Counted from the first letter of the stretch, positions 9,423 through 19,457 are shown. The stretch is DNA of 64,000 nucleotides from Deltaproteobacteria bacterium (GCA_019310965.1 JAFDDG010000003.1:1-64000), one strand, 5' to 3'. The notes: a model not told the origin generated them from the letters alone. Program-made: numbers and translations.

Positions 9423-12400
9423 CAGCGGTTGCGAGCTGCCTCCTCCGCGACTCGCAGGAATCGCGTCAGGACGCGGAAGATCTCGAATGAAATCTCGGGA
9501 ACCTGACGCACCAGCTCCCGAAAGGCGGCGCCGTCGAGCGTCAGCAAGTGGCAGTGATCCCTTGCCACGACGGTCGCGGTGCGCGCCTCGTCCGTCAGGA
9601 TTGCCATCTCACCGAAATAGCCGATGGCTGTGATCGGATCTCGGCGCTGCTCCCGGCTCGTGCCGTAGCCGAGGATGATGTCGACGCTGCCCTCGAGCAG
9701 GAGGTAGAGCGTGTCGCCTCGCTCCCCCTCGCGAATGATGATCTCGCCGGGGAGGTAGTCCGCATTGTCGCTGGCCTGCAGGATGGCGTCGACCTGTTCG
9801 AAGCTGAGATTCGCGAATAGGTCGATCTGCTTGAGTGCGAGCAGGTGCTGCATCGTCTCCTCCTGCGGCGGCGGATCGCCGTCTTCGGGTGCGAGCGCGC
9901 GCGCCGCCATGCGCACCCAGGGGTGGTCGCAGCGCCGACAGGCTGCGAGCAGTGCCATTGTATCCTCGGGCACGTCGAGATCGTTTGCAGCGTGCGGGGC
10001 GCGCTCTGCGGGGTGGCCCTCGAGGTGGAGCGCCACCAGACTGTCGGCCGCCTCGCGATCGCCCAGGTTGGAGAGGAACTCGAGGGCCTGGTCTCGCGCC
10101 GGCGATCCGACCCGTAGCTCGCGCTCGACCTTGCGGATTACGCTCTCGGTTTCCAGCAGGCGCAGGATCCGGAAGGCCAGCCGGCGTTCGCGGACGATTG
10201 CATCGCGAAGAGCCGCCAGCAGAAGACGCTCCGCGGCAGACTCTCCCCGGGGCAGCAGGGGCTGGGCCAACAGGTACCACCAGGCGCGCTGCGTGCGGTA
10301 GCGAAGCTCGCGGTGCAGGAAGCCGCGGGCGCGCCGGATGCCGCTCCGCGCGATCACTCGCAGCGCGGCCTCGACGGGGCGCTCAGAATCGTCGCGGAGC
10401 CGCGGCTCGGCCACCGCGACCCCGAGTTCGGCCAGCCCACCGAGCACTGTCTCGGTGGTTCGGCGCACCTGGCTATCGGCGTCTGCCAGGCGGGCGCCGA
10501 GTACCGCGACGATCTCCGTTCGCTTTGCGGCGGCGGTTACTCGCACCGCTGCGCTACGCACCGCCGGATCGGCGTCTGTCAGGAATGCCAGAAGCGCGTC
10601 GGCGTCTGTGAAGGACGCCAGGAGTGTGTCGGCGTCGACGGGCGTATCGCCAGCGACGTCTGCAATGCGTTCGAGCGCCGCAGCTCGAACGCCGGCTTCG
10701 TGGCTACCCGTGCAGTCGACCATGTCGCCCAGCAACTCCGCCGGCGCGATCGCGAGGGCGGCGGTGGACTCGGCCGCGTTTGGGGAGTGCAGCATCTTGA
10801 TCAGGATCTCGTGGCCGTCGGGACCCGACAGCAGACTTGCCTCCGCCCTCACCTCCGGATCGGGATCCCTACATAGATCCCTTGCGCGGATGCGCACGAA
10901 ATCGCCCTGGCGGGTGGCCTTCGCGACACCGCGGAGTGCGGCGAGACGCACGGACGGCTCTGGATCGTCGAGGGCAAGTGCGAGTACACCGGCGAGCCGC
11001 GCGTCCTCGATGCCGGCCAATGCGGTCACGCATTCGCGTCGCACCGATGAGTTCGGGTGCGACGCTGCGCGCACCAGTGGATCCACGATCCCGCGCGATG
11101 CAAGCGCCGGCACCAGTGGCAGGAGCGCCGAAGTCGGGCGACCGTCGTCGCCGCGCAGCGCGTCCTCCCAGAGATCCGTTATGCGCACGGATTCCCAGCT
11201 GCCGATCGCGTCGTTCACATCGGAGAGGTCGAGGCGCCCGGCACGCAACTGGCTGAGCAGGGTGTCCGTGTAGGCCCGGCGCGCGCGCCAGTTTGCGAAC
11301 AGGTAGAAAATGGCCGCTGCACTGCCCGCCATGCACAGCCACAGCGGATCCGGTTTCTGCAGGAACAGCAGGATGAGCCCGGCCACCGCCATGCCGGCGT
11401 AGACGACGATCCCCTCGAGAAACGCACGCACGCGACCCCGGAGGCGGTTCGGCATGGCGTTCTGCATCAGCGACCGGACCGGAGCCGCCAACGAGTTGTC
11501 CGACATCTCCTCCGCAACTCGCGCGGCGATCCCAGCGGGCATGCCGCCGGAGAACGCGATGCCCCCGAAGGCGCCCAGCAACAAGAGCGGGTGAGCCAGG
11601 TTGGCGCCGCCGACGCCGATCTTGAGAATCAGCCAGGGGGCCAGCGCGACACCAACGAAGATCTCCGCGACGTTCGTGATTGTGAAGTAGATGCTCAAGA
11701 ACGTCGCCAGCTCTTCGGGATCCGGGTACGCACGCGCGAAGATGTCCGAGTAGAGGTACTGGGCGAGAAATGCCGCCAGCACCATTCCCAGTGCGGAAAC
11801 CACGAGCCAGCCCGCCAGAGGCGACGTGCGCACGAACTGGACGGCGCCCCGCATGCTCTCGACGGATGTCTCGTCCGCCTCGTCGAGCTCGAGAGGGCCC
11901 CAGCGTCGGACCCTGCGGCGTCCGAAGAAGATCAGCGCCGCGCCGGCGAGCAACGTGATTCCCCAGGCTCCGATCAGCCCCGCGGAGCCGGCGCTCCCGG
12001 CGAGCCCCATGGCGAGTCCGCCTCCCAGCACGCCGCCGACACTCGTGCCGAGGGTGAAGAGCGGCACCAGGCGCTTGCTGGCCAGGGTGTCGAAGTAATC
12101 GCCGCTGAACGTCCAGAAGTGGTTCAAAAAGACGGCCATCGTCAGGTACCAGAAGCAGAAGAGTGCCCAGTAGACCCATCTTGCGTCGGACAGGACGAAG
12201 AAGGTCGAGCCGATCAGCAGTGCGCCGGCGCCCAGCAGCATCTGCCAGAAGAAGGTGTCGTTGCGCGTCGAGCCCACTCGTGCCGCGTAGAGCATCGAGC
12301 CCAGCACGGTGACGCCGGCGGCACCGATGAATGCCAGCGGCAGATCGGCGATGCCGACTCGCGCCAGGAAGAGCGCCTCGCTGCCCGCGAGTCCGACGGT

Positions 12401-12517
12401 CTGCCCCGCTGCCACCAGCGTCAGCAGGCCGGCGAAGAAGAGGAAGCGAGACCGCTCGCCCTCTCGGACGTTGGGAAGCAGTTTCCAGAAGAGGCGCGCG
12501 CCCACCGTCACTCCCAA
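9422..12517 (-). CDS. Nucleotide-transporter-like membrane domain fused to HEAT repeats and a cNMP-binding domain
   Basis: This 1031-residue protein has three parts. Residues 1 to about 430 hold 11-12 hydrophobic helices resembling the ATP/ADP translocase (AAC/TLC, Npt) or MFS fold. About 440-870 are helical HEAT-type repeats with recurring short motifs such as DPEPSVRLAALRGVAK and DPAVRSAAVRV. About 885-1020 is a cyclic-nucleotide-binding domain (LFANLSFEQVDAIL, GERGDTLYLLLEG). The phosphate-binding cassette FGEMAILTDEARTATV keeps the Glu and Arg that hold cAMP or cGMP in CAP/PKA-type domains. AAC-HEAT fusions are a known bacterial group; the cyclic-nucleotide sensor suggests regulated transport or sensing. 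The frame opens at a TTG at 12517, but GTG codons 2 and 4 codons later are equally possible starts. It lies 33 bases after the carboxylase. Confidence 0.82.
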   Translation of the reverse strand: MGVTVGARLFWKLLPNVREGERSRFLFFAGLLTLVAAGQTVGLAGSEALFLARVGIADLPLAFIGAAGVTVLGSMLYAARVGSTRNDTFFWQMLLGAGALLIGSTFFVLSDARWVYWALFCFWYLTMAVFLNHFWTFSGDYFDTLASKRLVPLFTLGTSVGGVLGGGLAMGLAGSAGSAGLIGAWGITLLAGAALIFFGRRRVRRWGPLELDEADETSVESMRGAVQFVRTSPLAGWLVVSALGMVLAAFLAQYLYSDIFARAYPDPEELATFLSIYFTITNVAEIFVGVALAPWLILKIGVGGANLAHPLLLLGAFGGIAFSGGMPAGIAARVAEEMSDNSLAAPVRSLMQNAMPNRLRGRVRAFLEGIVVYAGMAVAGLILLFLQKPDPLWLCMAGSAAAIFYLFANWRARRAYTDTLLSQLRAGRLDLSDVNDAIGSWESVRITDLWEDALRGDDGRPTSALLPLVPALASRGIVDPLVRAASHPNSSVRRECVTALAGIEDARLAGVLALALDDPEPSVRLAALRGVAKATRQGDFVRIRARDLCRDPDPEVRAEASLLSGPDGHEILIKMLHSPNAAESTAALAIAPAELLGDMVDCTGSHEAGVRAAALERIADVAGDTPVDADTLLASFTDADALLAFLTDADPAVRSAAVRVTAAAKRTEIVAVLGARLADADSQVRRTTETVLGGLAELGVAVAEPRLRDDSERPVEAALRVIARSGIRRARGFLHRELRYRTQRAWWYLLAQPLLPRGESAAERLLLAALRDAIVRERRLAFRILRLLETESVIRKVERELRVGSPARDQALEFLSNLGDREAADSLVALHLEGHPAERAPHAANDLDVPEDTMALLAACRRCDHPWVRMAARALAPEDGDPPPQEETMQHLLALKQIDLFANLSFEQVDAILQASDNADYLPGEIIIREGERGDTLYLLLEGSVDIILGYGTSREQRRDPITAIGYFGEMAILTDEARTATVVARDHCHLLTLDGAAFRELVRQVPEISFEIFRVLTRFLRVAEEAARNR

Positions 12518-12550
12518 TCCAACCGCAGCAACGACTTGCGTCGATTGGTA

Positions 12551-15500
12551 TCAGCCGCGGGTCAGCTCGTCGATCAGGAAGGCGCGCATGTCGGCAGGTG
12601 CCACGATCTCCGAGAGGGAGCCCACTTCGCGGGCGCGTTCGACGCTGTGGATCCTATCGAACTCCGCAGCCACTTCGGCCTGCTTCTCGAGCAGGGTGTC
12701 CTGGAGGGTGCGCTCGAAACTCTCCCGCGCGGCGGAGGTACCGCGGGTGAGTGACTCACGCTCCAGCCGTGTGATCTCCGGGTCGGCCAGGGCGCGGGCG
12801 CGCACTTCGCGGCCGAACACGACGGCTGCCGCCGGGCCGCCTCCGATCACCGAGGCGTAGGAGCCCTCGAGCGCGGCGGCCTTGAGGTTCGGGTTGAGCT
12901 CCTGGGAGAAGACGACGTAGGCGCCGCCGTGATAGCGCGAGACCACCAGGAAGACGATCGGGCCTTCGAAGTTGACCACGGCCCGGGCGATCTCCGCACC
13001 GTACTCGAGCTGAAGCTTGCGCATGCTCTCCGGAGAACCGTCGAAGCCCGAGAGGTTTGCGAGAACGACCAGCGGCCGGTTGCCGCTGGCGGCGTTGATG
13101 GCTCGGGCCACCTTCTTCGACGAGAGCGGAAAGAGCGTACCGGCGTTCCAGCTCGGCGGGCCGTCGGCGGGCCGGTAGCCAGCGCGCTCTACGTTGGTGC
13201 TTTCGATGCCAATCAGACAGACCGGCGCGCCGCCGATGTGTGCGTCCCAGACAATCGCGGTCTCGGCGCCGCTCCAAGATCGCCAGCGTTCCAGATGCCG
13301 ACCGTCGGTGTCGATCACCGATTGCATGACGGCGCGCATCGGGAAGGGCCGCTTGCGGCCCGGGTTGGCGTCGTTGTCGAAGATCTCTCCGACGGTCTCG
13401 AAGCCGCCTTCGTTGCCGTTCGCCTCCACTTCGCAGCGTGTGTCGCCAATCGAGCGTGTCGCCGGATCGGCAGTCTCCAGCCGGCGCGGGCCCTTCTCGC
13501 CGGGTACCACGTAGGTGTACTCGTAGTGCTGGTAGAGGATGCGATACGCGTCGGCCAGATCCTGAGCGAAGTACTGGGCCTCGCCGTTCGGTCCCATGAT
13601 GTGCTCGAACCCGCCGATCGCCGGCTCATCCTCGGCCGAAACTGCGCCCGAAGCTTCGAGCGCGGCGCGCCCGGTCAACACCATCGATGCGCGCGGTGTC
13701 ATGATGAGCGCGCCCCGGTTGTGCATGAGCATCGTGGCGAGTGCATCCCAGTAACTCTGTGCGCCGACGTTCACGCCGGTCACGATGAGGTGGATGGAGC
13801 CGCCGTTCTGGGTGAACTGGACGATGCGCCGGACCACCCGCGCCGTGGCGTCCAGATTCTCGGTGCCGCTGTCCATCGCGATCTTCGCGCCGCTCGACAC
13901 CGGAATCCATTCGACGGGAAGCCCGCGCTCCTCGGCCAGGTTGAGCGCCGCAACGACGCGATCGCATTCCGGCGCCGCCAGCGAGCCCATGCCGAAGGTC
14001 GGATCCGAGAGCACCAGCACGCGGCTCATGCCCTCCGGCACCTTCCGCGTTGGAGTCGTCACGATGCCGAACACGATGCCGCAAGCGTTGCGGCCGTAGG
14101 GTCGGCCCGCGACGCTGACTGCCCGCGTGGTGTCGTTCTCGTCGAGGTCGTACTCCTCGAACGAGCCCACAGGAAGCTCGAGCGCCGGGCCCACGCCGGC
14201 CGGCGCCGGTCCCTGGCCCATGCCGGTGAGCATGCGCACGATCTCGTAGGGGTAGATCAGGCGACGGCGGCGCGCCTCGACGATGCGGCGTTCGTAATCG
14301 CTGCGCGATGCGAGGGGTGCAGTGTGCGGCTCGCGGCTGCGGATCTCCATGTTCGCGCCGGTGATGTCCGAGATCACGAACTCCATCGGTGTGGGCATTG
14401 CGTCCGGGCTTTCTCGGTCGAGAACCTGCAGGCGCACCACGACTTTCTCGAGGCCCAGGTTGCGAGTCGCCGGTGCCAGACGCCGACTCAAGCGTTGCAC
14501 GATCTGATCGTCGAGGAAGATCGCCGGTGCCACGAAGAGCGCAACGCGGTTCCACTGGAGGCGCCGTTTCGGATCGCGAGTGCGCAGGATGCCGCGCAAG
14601 GCGCCGGTGGCCTCGTAGAAAGAGTGCTCGAAGGCCGGCACGTGCAAGGCGACCTCGCGGTCGTCGTCCGGCGAGCGACTGCGCGCGTCGGCCAGTATGA
14701 AGATGCGCTCATCCGACGGCATCTCCCGGGAGCGGACGTGCAGGCAGTAGATGTTCTCGTTCTCCGCTGGCACGCGCTCGATCTCGAAGTTCGCGAGGCG
14801 CGCGAGGTCCATACGCCGCGCCGCTTCCGGGTGAATGCCGTGCAGTCCCTCGGTGGGCCGCAGCCCCTCCGCAGTCGCGTCGAAGCTGTGGTGAAGACAG
14901 GGGCCGCCTTCGGGCACCAGCGTCAGTGTGAGCCGCGGGGCGCCCTCGCCGGGAGCCAGGTTGCCGAGCTCGGCGACGGCGTCGTCCAGCGCCGCGTCTC
15001 CGGCGACAGGCACGATCAGCTCTACGGCGTGCACGCCGGTCGCCGCGGCCGCGAAGAGCTCCTGCGCGCGCTCGAGCACCGCGTCGGCTGCGCAGGTTGC
15101 CGCGAGCACCACGCCGCGATTCGGGAAGGCGAAGTGATCGAGCCAACCTCCGCGGGCGAGCGTAGAGCGGTGCTTGGCGGGAACCTCCGGCGAGTAGAGT
15201 CGGCGCAGCCAGGAGGCGGTGGCAATGCGGCGCCGTCGGGGATCAGCGTCGCTGAGCCAGTGGCCCACCCGGTCGAAAATGGGTCGCGGCGCATCCGCCA
15301 GGTGCAGCAACACCTCTTCCGGCGGCGGTAGCGGCTCGCTCTCGGCCGTGGCCAACCATTCGTCCAGCTGTTTGCTGGTGCGCTCGGCCAGGCGCTCGAT
15401 CCGCGGACGCTCGAAGATCGCGTAGGCGGCGTCGGCAGCGGCGTCGGCTACTGCGTCGGTGACGAGACCGCGCATGCCGGCGATGCCCCCGAGTGCGTTC

Positions 15501-18133
15501 TCGAGTCCCCGATCATCCACCAGATGCACGCCGCGTTCGGCCAGCTCCGCCACGCGCTGGATCACGCCGAGGATCAGGTGATGTCGCAGCGGGGCCTGGA
15601 GCTGCGCTGAGAGCAGCCTCAGTACCGCGCGCTCGAGCTCATCGGAGTCGGCGTGTTCGAGTCCTTCGATGTCGTAGTGGGTGAGTGCGCGCCGCACGAG
15701 ATCGAGGAAGTCCTCGTTGATGCCGGCGCCAGCTGCGTGCAGCCGGCGCACGAACATGCGCAGGCGTGCGTCGTTCGAGGGCCCGAGCTCGCCACCGACG
15801 GAAGCGCTCGGGGCGCGGATGAAGAGTCGGTCGATGTCGCTGAAGACCTTGAGTTCTCGGCGGATCTCCGCGAGCTCCCAGAGGAAGCCCTCCGAGAGAT
15901 CGTCCGGCAGCGGGGTCTGGAAGAAATCCGCGAGCTTCTCGGCGCGCTCGGGATTTGCGTCGTAACCGAGGATCACACGGCGAATCTCCTCGCGGGCTGC
16001 CGCCAGAGCGCCGCGCCGCACGCGCTGAGGCGCCGCGTCTGCCCCGGCCAGGTCCGGTACTCCGGTGCCACCGTCGGCGAAGAGTGGCGCCAGCCGATCC
16101 GGCAGCTCGAAGAGTTGGAGGCGCCCCGTTTCCGCGGCGTCAGCCGCGCCGTCGCTCGACTCCTCGATCACCAGGAGCACGTCTCCCGCCGCCACCTGCT
16201 GGCCGCGCTTGGCGCGCACCTCCTTCACCACGCCGCTCACGGGAGCGTCGAAGCCGATCTCCATCTTCATGGCTTCGAGCACGCCGATGCGTTGGCCAGC
16301 CTTCACGGCATCGCCGGGCGCCACGTTCACCGCCACCACAACGGCCGGCGTTCCCGCGCGCACTTCACCGGCGGCCTGGTTGCTGAAGGTGTGCGCGCGC
16401 CCCTCCACCTCGACGCGCAGCCCCGAATCGGTGCGGTCGTAGAGCACCCGCACGGTCCGCCCGCCCACGGCGAGTCGCGCGGTGTGGGAACCCTCTTCGC
16501 GCAGGGTTGCCTCCACCACGCGTTCATCGCAGTGTACGCGGTAGCGCCATGCGCCCACCGCGAAGACTTCGAGGCGGTAGCTCTCGGCACCGGCGCTGAG
16601 GTCGATCTGTTGGCCACGGGAGGGTGGGATGCGCGCCGGCGACACATTGCTGGCGTCGCGGTAGAGGTTGTGTCGCGCCGCGAGACGTGCGCTCTGGTAG
16701 GAGAGGATCGCTGCGGCAATCAGCGCTTCGACGCCGTAGTCGCGTTCCCGCCCGCGCGCAGCGCAGAAGCGGTCGAGCCACTCCGTATCGACGCCGCCCG
16801 CGCGGTAGTCGTGATGGTCGAGTACGTCGAGCAAGAACCCCTTGTTGGTGGCTCCGCCCTCGATGACCAGATCGAAGTCGAGCAGTGCACACGCCAGCCG
16901 CGCGCGGGCCTCGTTGCGATCGCGGCCCGTGGCAATCACCTTCGCGATCAGCGAGTCGAAGGAAGCGGGCACGGTGCTGCCGGCGGCGACGCCGGTGTCA
17001 ATGCGGACCCGCGGGCCGAGGGCCGGGTCGAAGCGGGCGATGCGGCCAGGGGCAGGCAGGAAGCCCGCGTCCGGGTCCTCCGCGCAAACTCGCGCCTCGA
17101 TGGCAGTGCCGCGTTCGGTGAAGGACAGGCCCTCGAGCGATTCACCGCGCGCGATGCGGATCTGCAGCTCGACGAGGTCGATGCCGATGCAGGCCTCGGT
17201 AATGCCGTGCTCCACCTGGAGCCTCGGATTCATCTCGAGAAAGTGGAACTCCGGTGCCACCACCAGAAACTCGACGGTGCCGACGCCGCAGTAGCCGACT
17301 TCGCGAGCAATGCGGACGGCGGCGCTCTCGAGCCCCGCGAGAAACTCCCGGGCCAGACCCGGCGGAGGCGCCTCTTCCAACACCTTCTGATGTCTGCGCT
17401 GTACCGAGCAGTCCCGGCAACCGAGGGCGACGGTGTGGCCGTTGCAGTCTGCGGCGATCTGCACCTCGATGTGGCGACCGCCCGAAACTTTCTGCTCCAT
17501 GAAGAGCCGGTCGTCGCCGAATGCCGTGCTGGCCTCCGAAGCCGCCGATGCGAATGCCTCGGCGAGATCCTCGGGGTGGTCGACCACGCGGATGCCACGG
17601 CCGCCGCCGCCTGCGGATGCCTTCACCATCAGCGGGAAGCCGAGCTTCTCGCCGACTTTCGCCGCTTCGGCTGCGTCGGCAACCACGCTCCCGCTCCAAG
17701 GTGTCACGGGCACACCGGCCTTCTCGGCGATTCCCTTGGACGAAATCTTGTCGCCGAGACGGCGCATTGCGTCCGGGCCCGGGCCCAGGAATGCGATGTC
17801 CTCGGCTTCGAGGCGCTCGACGAAGCTCGGGTCTTCCGCCACGAAGCCCCAGCCGGGCCAGACCGCATCAGCGCCGGCGGAGTGCAGCGCCTCGATCAGG
17901 CGATCGTGATCGAGATAGGCCGCCACCTCACGGTCGGTCTCTGCCGGCAAAAGCACAGCCATGTCCGCGTGGCGCACGAAGGGCGCGTCGCGGTCCACCG
18001 GCGTATAGAGTGCGATGGCGCGCAAGTCCGAGCCTTCGCTGGCTCGCAGCGATTTCACGGCACGGATGCAGCGCAACGCCGCCTCACCGCGGTTTGCGAT
18101 GGCCAGCCGCTCGATGGAGCGCTTCGCAGCCAT
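12551..18133 (-). CDS. Single-chain multidomain acyl-CoA (acetyl-CoA type) carboxylase
   Basis: This 1860-residue biotin enzyme carries every activity needed to carboxylate an acyl-CoA. Residues 1-450 are biotin carboxylase (IANRGEAALRC, GGGGRGIRVV, DCSVQRRHQKVLEEAPP, PRLQVEHGITE). A biotin-carrier domain follows with EAMKM and biotinyl Lys623. A central region of about 630 residues lacks recognisable catalytic motifs. From about 1295 to the end lies a carboxyltransferase (PYEIVRMLTG, YGRNACGIVFG, SSGAKIAMDSG, GGGPAAAVVFGR). This order (BC, BCCP, central, CT) is that of eukaryotic ACC, not of the usual separate bacterial AccABCD. I start at the ATG sharing one base with the phosphopantetheinyl transferase stop (TGATG at 18133). 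Context strongly suggests malonyl-CoA supply for the adjoining fatty-acid synthase; propionyl-CoA cannot be excluded. Confidence 0.9.
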   Translation of the reverse strand: MAAKRSIERLAIANRGEAALRCIRAVKSLRASEGSDLRAIALYTPVDRDAPFVRHADMAVLLPAETDREVAAYLDHDRLIEALHSAGADAVWPGWGFVAEDPSFVERLEAEDIAFLGPGPDAMRRLGDKISSKGIAEKAGVPVTPWSGSVVADAAEAAKVGEKLGFPLMVKASAGGGGRGIRVVDHPEDLAEAFASAASEASTAFGDDRLFMEQKVSGGRHIEVQIAADCNGHTVALGCRDCSVQRRHQKVLEEAPPPGLAREFLAGLESAAVRIAREVGYCGVGTVEFLVVAPEFHFLEMNPRLQVEHGITEACIGIDLVELQIRIARGESLEGLSFTERGTAIEARVCAEDPDAGFLPAPGRIARFDPALGPRVRIDTGVAAGSTVPASFDSLIAKVIATGRDRNEARARLACALLDFDLVIEGGATNKGFLLDVLDHHDYRAGGVDTEWLDRFCAARGRERDYGVEALIAAAILSYQSARLAARHNLYRDASNVSPARIPPSRGQQIDLSAGAESYRLEVFAVGAWRYRVHCDERVVEATLREEGSHTARLAVGGRTVRVLYDRTDSGLRVEVEGRAHTFSNQAAGEVRAGTPAVVVAVNVAPGDAVKAGQRIGVLEAMKMEIGFDAPVSGVVKEVRAKRGQQVAAGDVLLVIEESSDGAADAAETGRLQLFELPDRLAPLFADGGTGVPDLAGADAAPQRVRRGALAAAREEIRRVILGYDANPERAEKLADFFQTPLPDDLSEGFLWELAEIRRELKVFSDIDRLFIRAPSASVGGELGPSNDARLRMFVRRLHAAGAGINEDFLDLVRRALTHYDIEGLEHADSDELERAVLRLLSAQLQAPLRHHLILGVIQRVAELAERGVHLVDDRGLENALGGIAGMRGLVTDAVADAAADAAYAIFERPRIERLAERTSKQLDEWLATAESEPLPPPEEVLLHLADAPRPIFDRVGHWLSDADPRRRRIATASWLRRLYSPEVPAKHRSTLARGGWLDHFAFPNRGVVLAATCAADAVLERAQELFAAAATGVHAVELIVPVAGDAALDDAVAELGNLAPGEGAPRLTLTLVPEGGPCLHHSFDATAEGLRPTEGLHGIHPEAARRMDLARLANFEIERVPAENENIYCLHVRSREMPSDERIFILADARSRSPDDDREVALHVPAFEHSFYEATGALRGILRTRDPKRRLQWNRVALFVAPAIFLDDQIVQRLSRRLAPATRNLGLEKVVVRLQVLDRESPDAMPTPMEFVISDITGANMEIRSREPHTAPLASRSDYERRIVEARRRRLIYPYEIVRMLTGMGQGPAPAGVGPALELPVGSFEEYDLDENDTTRAVSVAGRPYGRNACGIVFGIVTTPTRKVPEGMSRVLVLSDPTFGMGSLAAPECDRVVAALNLAEERGLPVEWIPVSSGAKIAMDSGTENLDATARVVRRIVQFTQNGGSIHLIVTGVNVGAQSYWDALATMLMHNRGALIMTPRASMVLTGRAALEASGAVSAEDEPAIGGFEHIMGPNGEAQYFAQDLADAYRILYQHYEYTYVVPGEKGPRRLETADPATRSIGDTRCEVEANGNEGGFETVGEIFDNDANPGRKRPFPMRAVMQSVIDTDGRHLERWRSWSGAETAIVWDAHIGGAPVCLIGIESTNVERAGYRPADGPPSWNAGTLFPLSSKKVARAINAASGNRPLVVLANLSGFDGSPESMRKLQLEYGAEIARAVVNFEGPIVFLVVSRYHGGAYVVFSQELNPNLKAAALEGSYASVIGGGPAAAVVFGREVRARALADPEITRLERESLTRGTSAARESFERTLQDTLLEKQAEVAAEFDRIHSVERAREVGSLSEIVAPADMRAFLIDELTRG

Positions 18134-18714
18134 CACGCGGCCCCGCCTACATCGCAGGCGAACGCCAGGTAACGGCCGTGGTGGGAGAGCGAGAGGTCGA
18201 AGCGTCGCGGGTCGTCGCGTAGCTCCAGTGTGGGCACCCGGCCCCGGCGTCCCATGCGCAGCGCGCTCGGCGCGACACCCAATCGTGCAGCCAGGCGTTC
18301 TCGGGCCAGCTCCCGCACCGCCTTCGACGCGTCGAGCACACCGTCGGTACTCGCGACGCCCGCCACCAGCGCAGCGCCTCCGCACTCCGTCGCGACGGCG
18401 TGGATCGCGTCGCCATCGGCACGAAGCGCCACGTCGGCGACGCCGCTCGGGTGGCGCACGCTCCCGACGAGGCCGGGGCGCAGCGTCACGACGAAGCGGC
18501 GCGGCGAGAAGACGAGCCCGGGCGTTTGCTTGACCCCGAACTTGTACGCCGCTTCCTTGGCGGCCCACAGGCTCCAGCGCAGACGGTTTGGCGTCACGCT
18601 AGCCGCGAGCGCGGCGCGCTCTGTGGGCGCAAACACCCTTGCGTCGAAGCGCGGGTGTGAAGGCCCGTTGCGTGTCTCGGCATCGCCGAGATCGACGACG
18701 TCGTTACCGACCAT
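18133..18714 (-). CDS. 4'-phosphopantetheinyl transferase
   Basis: This 193-residue enzyme should attach the phosphopantetheine arm of CoA to the carrier protein encoded at 19458-19706. Both family motifs are visible: GNDVVDL at residues 3-9 with the metal-binding Asp, and WAAKEAAYK at 50-58 with Lys53, Glu54 and Lys58. The size lies between AcpS and Sfp types; the second motif is typical of Sfp-like single-domain enzymes. Its start overlaps the end of the acyltransferase gene by 11 bases, and its stop is joined to the carboxylase start as TGATG. A dedicated activating enzyme inside the operon suggests this synthase does not rely on the housekeeping AcpS. Confidence 0.9.
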   Translation of the reverse strand: MVGNDVVDLGDAETRNGPSHPRFDARVFAPTERAALAASVTPNRLRWSLWAAKEAAYKFGVKQTPGLVFSPRRFVVTLRPGLVGSVRHPSGVADVALRADGDAIHAVATECGGAALVAGVASTDGVLDASKAVRELARERLAARLGVAPSALRMGRRGRVPTLELRDDPRRFDLSLSHHGRYLAFACDVGGAA

Positions 18715-19453
18715 CGAAGTGTGCCTGCTCCATCCGGTGTAGGCGGCTGAGGATCTGCTCGTTCAGGTTGAGCGTCCCGCGCAGGCCCCGCTTGTCCGTC
18801 TTTGGCTCGAAACACTCGACCTGCATGCGGAACGTCTCACCGGTGGCCGGGCTCTGCGTCCACGTCTCCTGCTGCTCGCCGCGCAGGTAGACACAGAGGA
18901 CCTGACAGCCCGGGTTGGCCTTCACCAGCCGTCCGATGCCGTAGGTCACCGCTTCGGTGTCGACGCGGCCCGTGCGGCTGCGTCCGCCCTCTGGAAAGAC
19001 GAGAACGGCCTCGCCGCTCTTCATCAGGTACGCCAGCTGGTTCAACGTGTTGCCGACGGCCCGTCGGTCGCCGCCACGAGCAATCGGCACGCACTTCATC
19101 AGCCAGACCAGTGCGCGCTTCCACCAGGTCGACGCGAAGTTCTCGCGCTCTGGAGTGTTCCAGGCGAGCGACGAGTAGTTCCGCATGTACCACCAGGGCG
19201 ATCCGAGTGCCCATTCGATGACGAAGGAGTCGACCATCGTCAGATGGTTGGCGCAGATCAGCAGCGGGGCGCCCGTCGCTCGGATCTGTGCATACTTGCG
19301 GCGCGCCTCCTCGATCCCCTCGACCTTCCAGTGCAGAATCCAGCGCATGGCGCCCACGCACACGGGCACCCAGATGGGCGCCAAGAGGCGCCCGACACGT
19401 CGCTGGGCCTGGAGCGTCCGGATCTCGGACGCGCTGAGGGAGGGGGCGGCCAA
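18704..19453 (-). CDS. Lysophospholipid (1-acylglycerol-3-phosphate type) acyltransferase
   Basis: This 249-residue membrane-associated enzyme belongs to the PlsC superfamily and should transfer an acyl chain from ACP or CoA to a lysolipid-type acceptor. The catalytic HX4D motif is HLTMVD (His70, Asp75) and the acceptor-binding motif is FPEGGRSRTG (about 153-162). A hydrophobic segment lies near residues 25-40. The frame opens at a TTG, 4 bases after the carrier-protein stop. Its place between the carrier-protein gene and the phosphopantetheinyl transferase suggests that it places the product of this synthase into a lipid, although the true acceptor is unknown. Confidence 0.88.
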   Translation of the reverse strand: MAAPSLSASEIRTLQAQRRVGRLLAPIWVPVCVGAMRWILHWKVEGIEEARRKYAQIRATGAPLLICANHLTMVDSFVIEWALGSPWWYMRNYSSLAWNTPERENFASTWWKRALVWLMKCVPIARGGDRRAVGNTLNQLAYLMKSGEAVLVFPEGGRSRTGRVDTEAVTYGIGRLVKANPGCQVLCVYLRGEQQETWTQSPATGETFRMQVECFEPKTDKRGLRGTLNLNEQILSRLHRMEQAHFDGR

Positions 19454-19457
19454 CGGT

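Noticed and set aside
12929-18172. Two long plus-strand open frames (about 800 and 840 codons) opposite the carboxylase
   Set aside because: They mirror the carboxylase gene, have no domain and are explained by high GC content.
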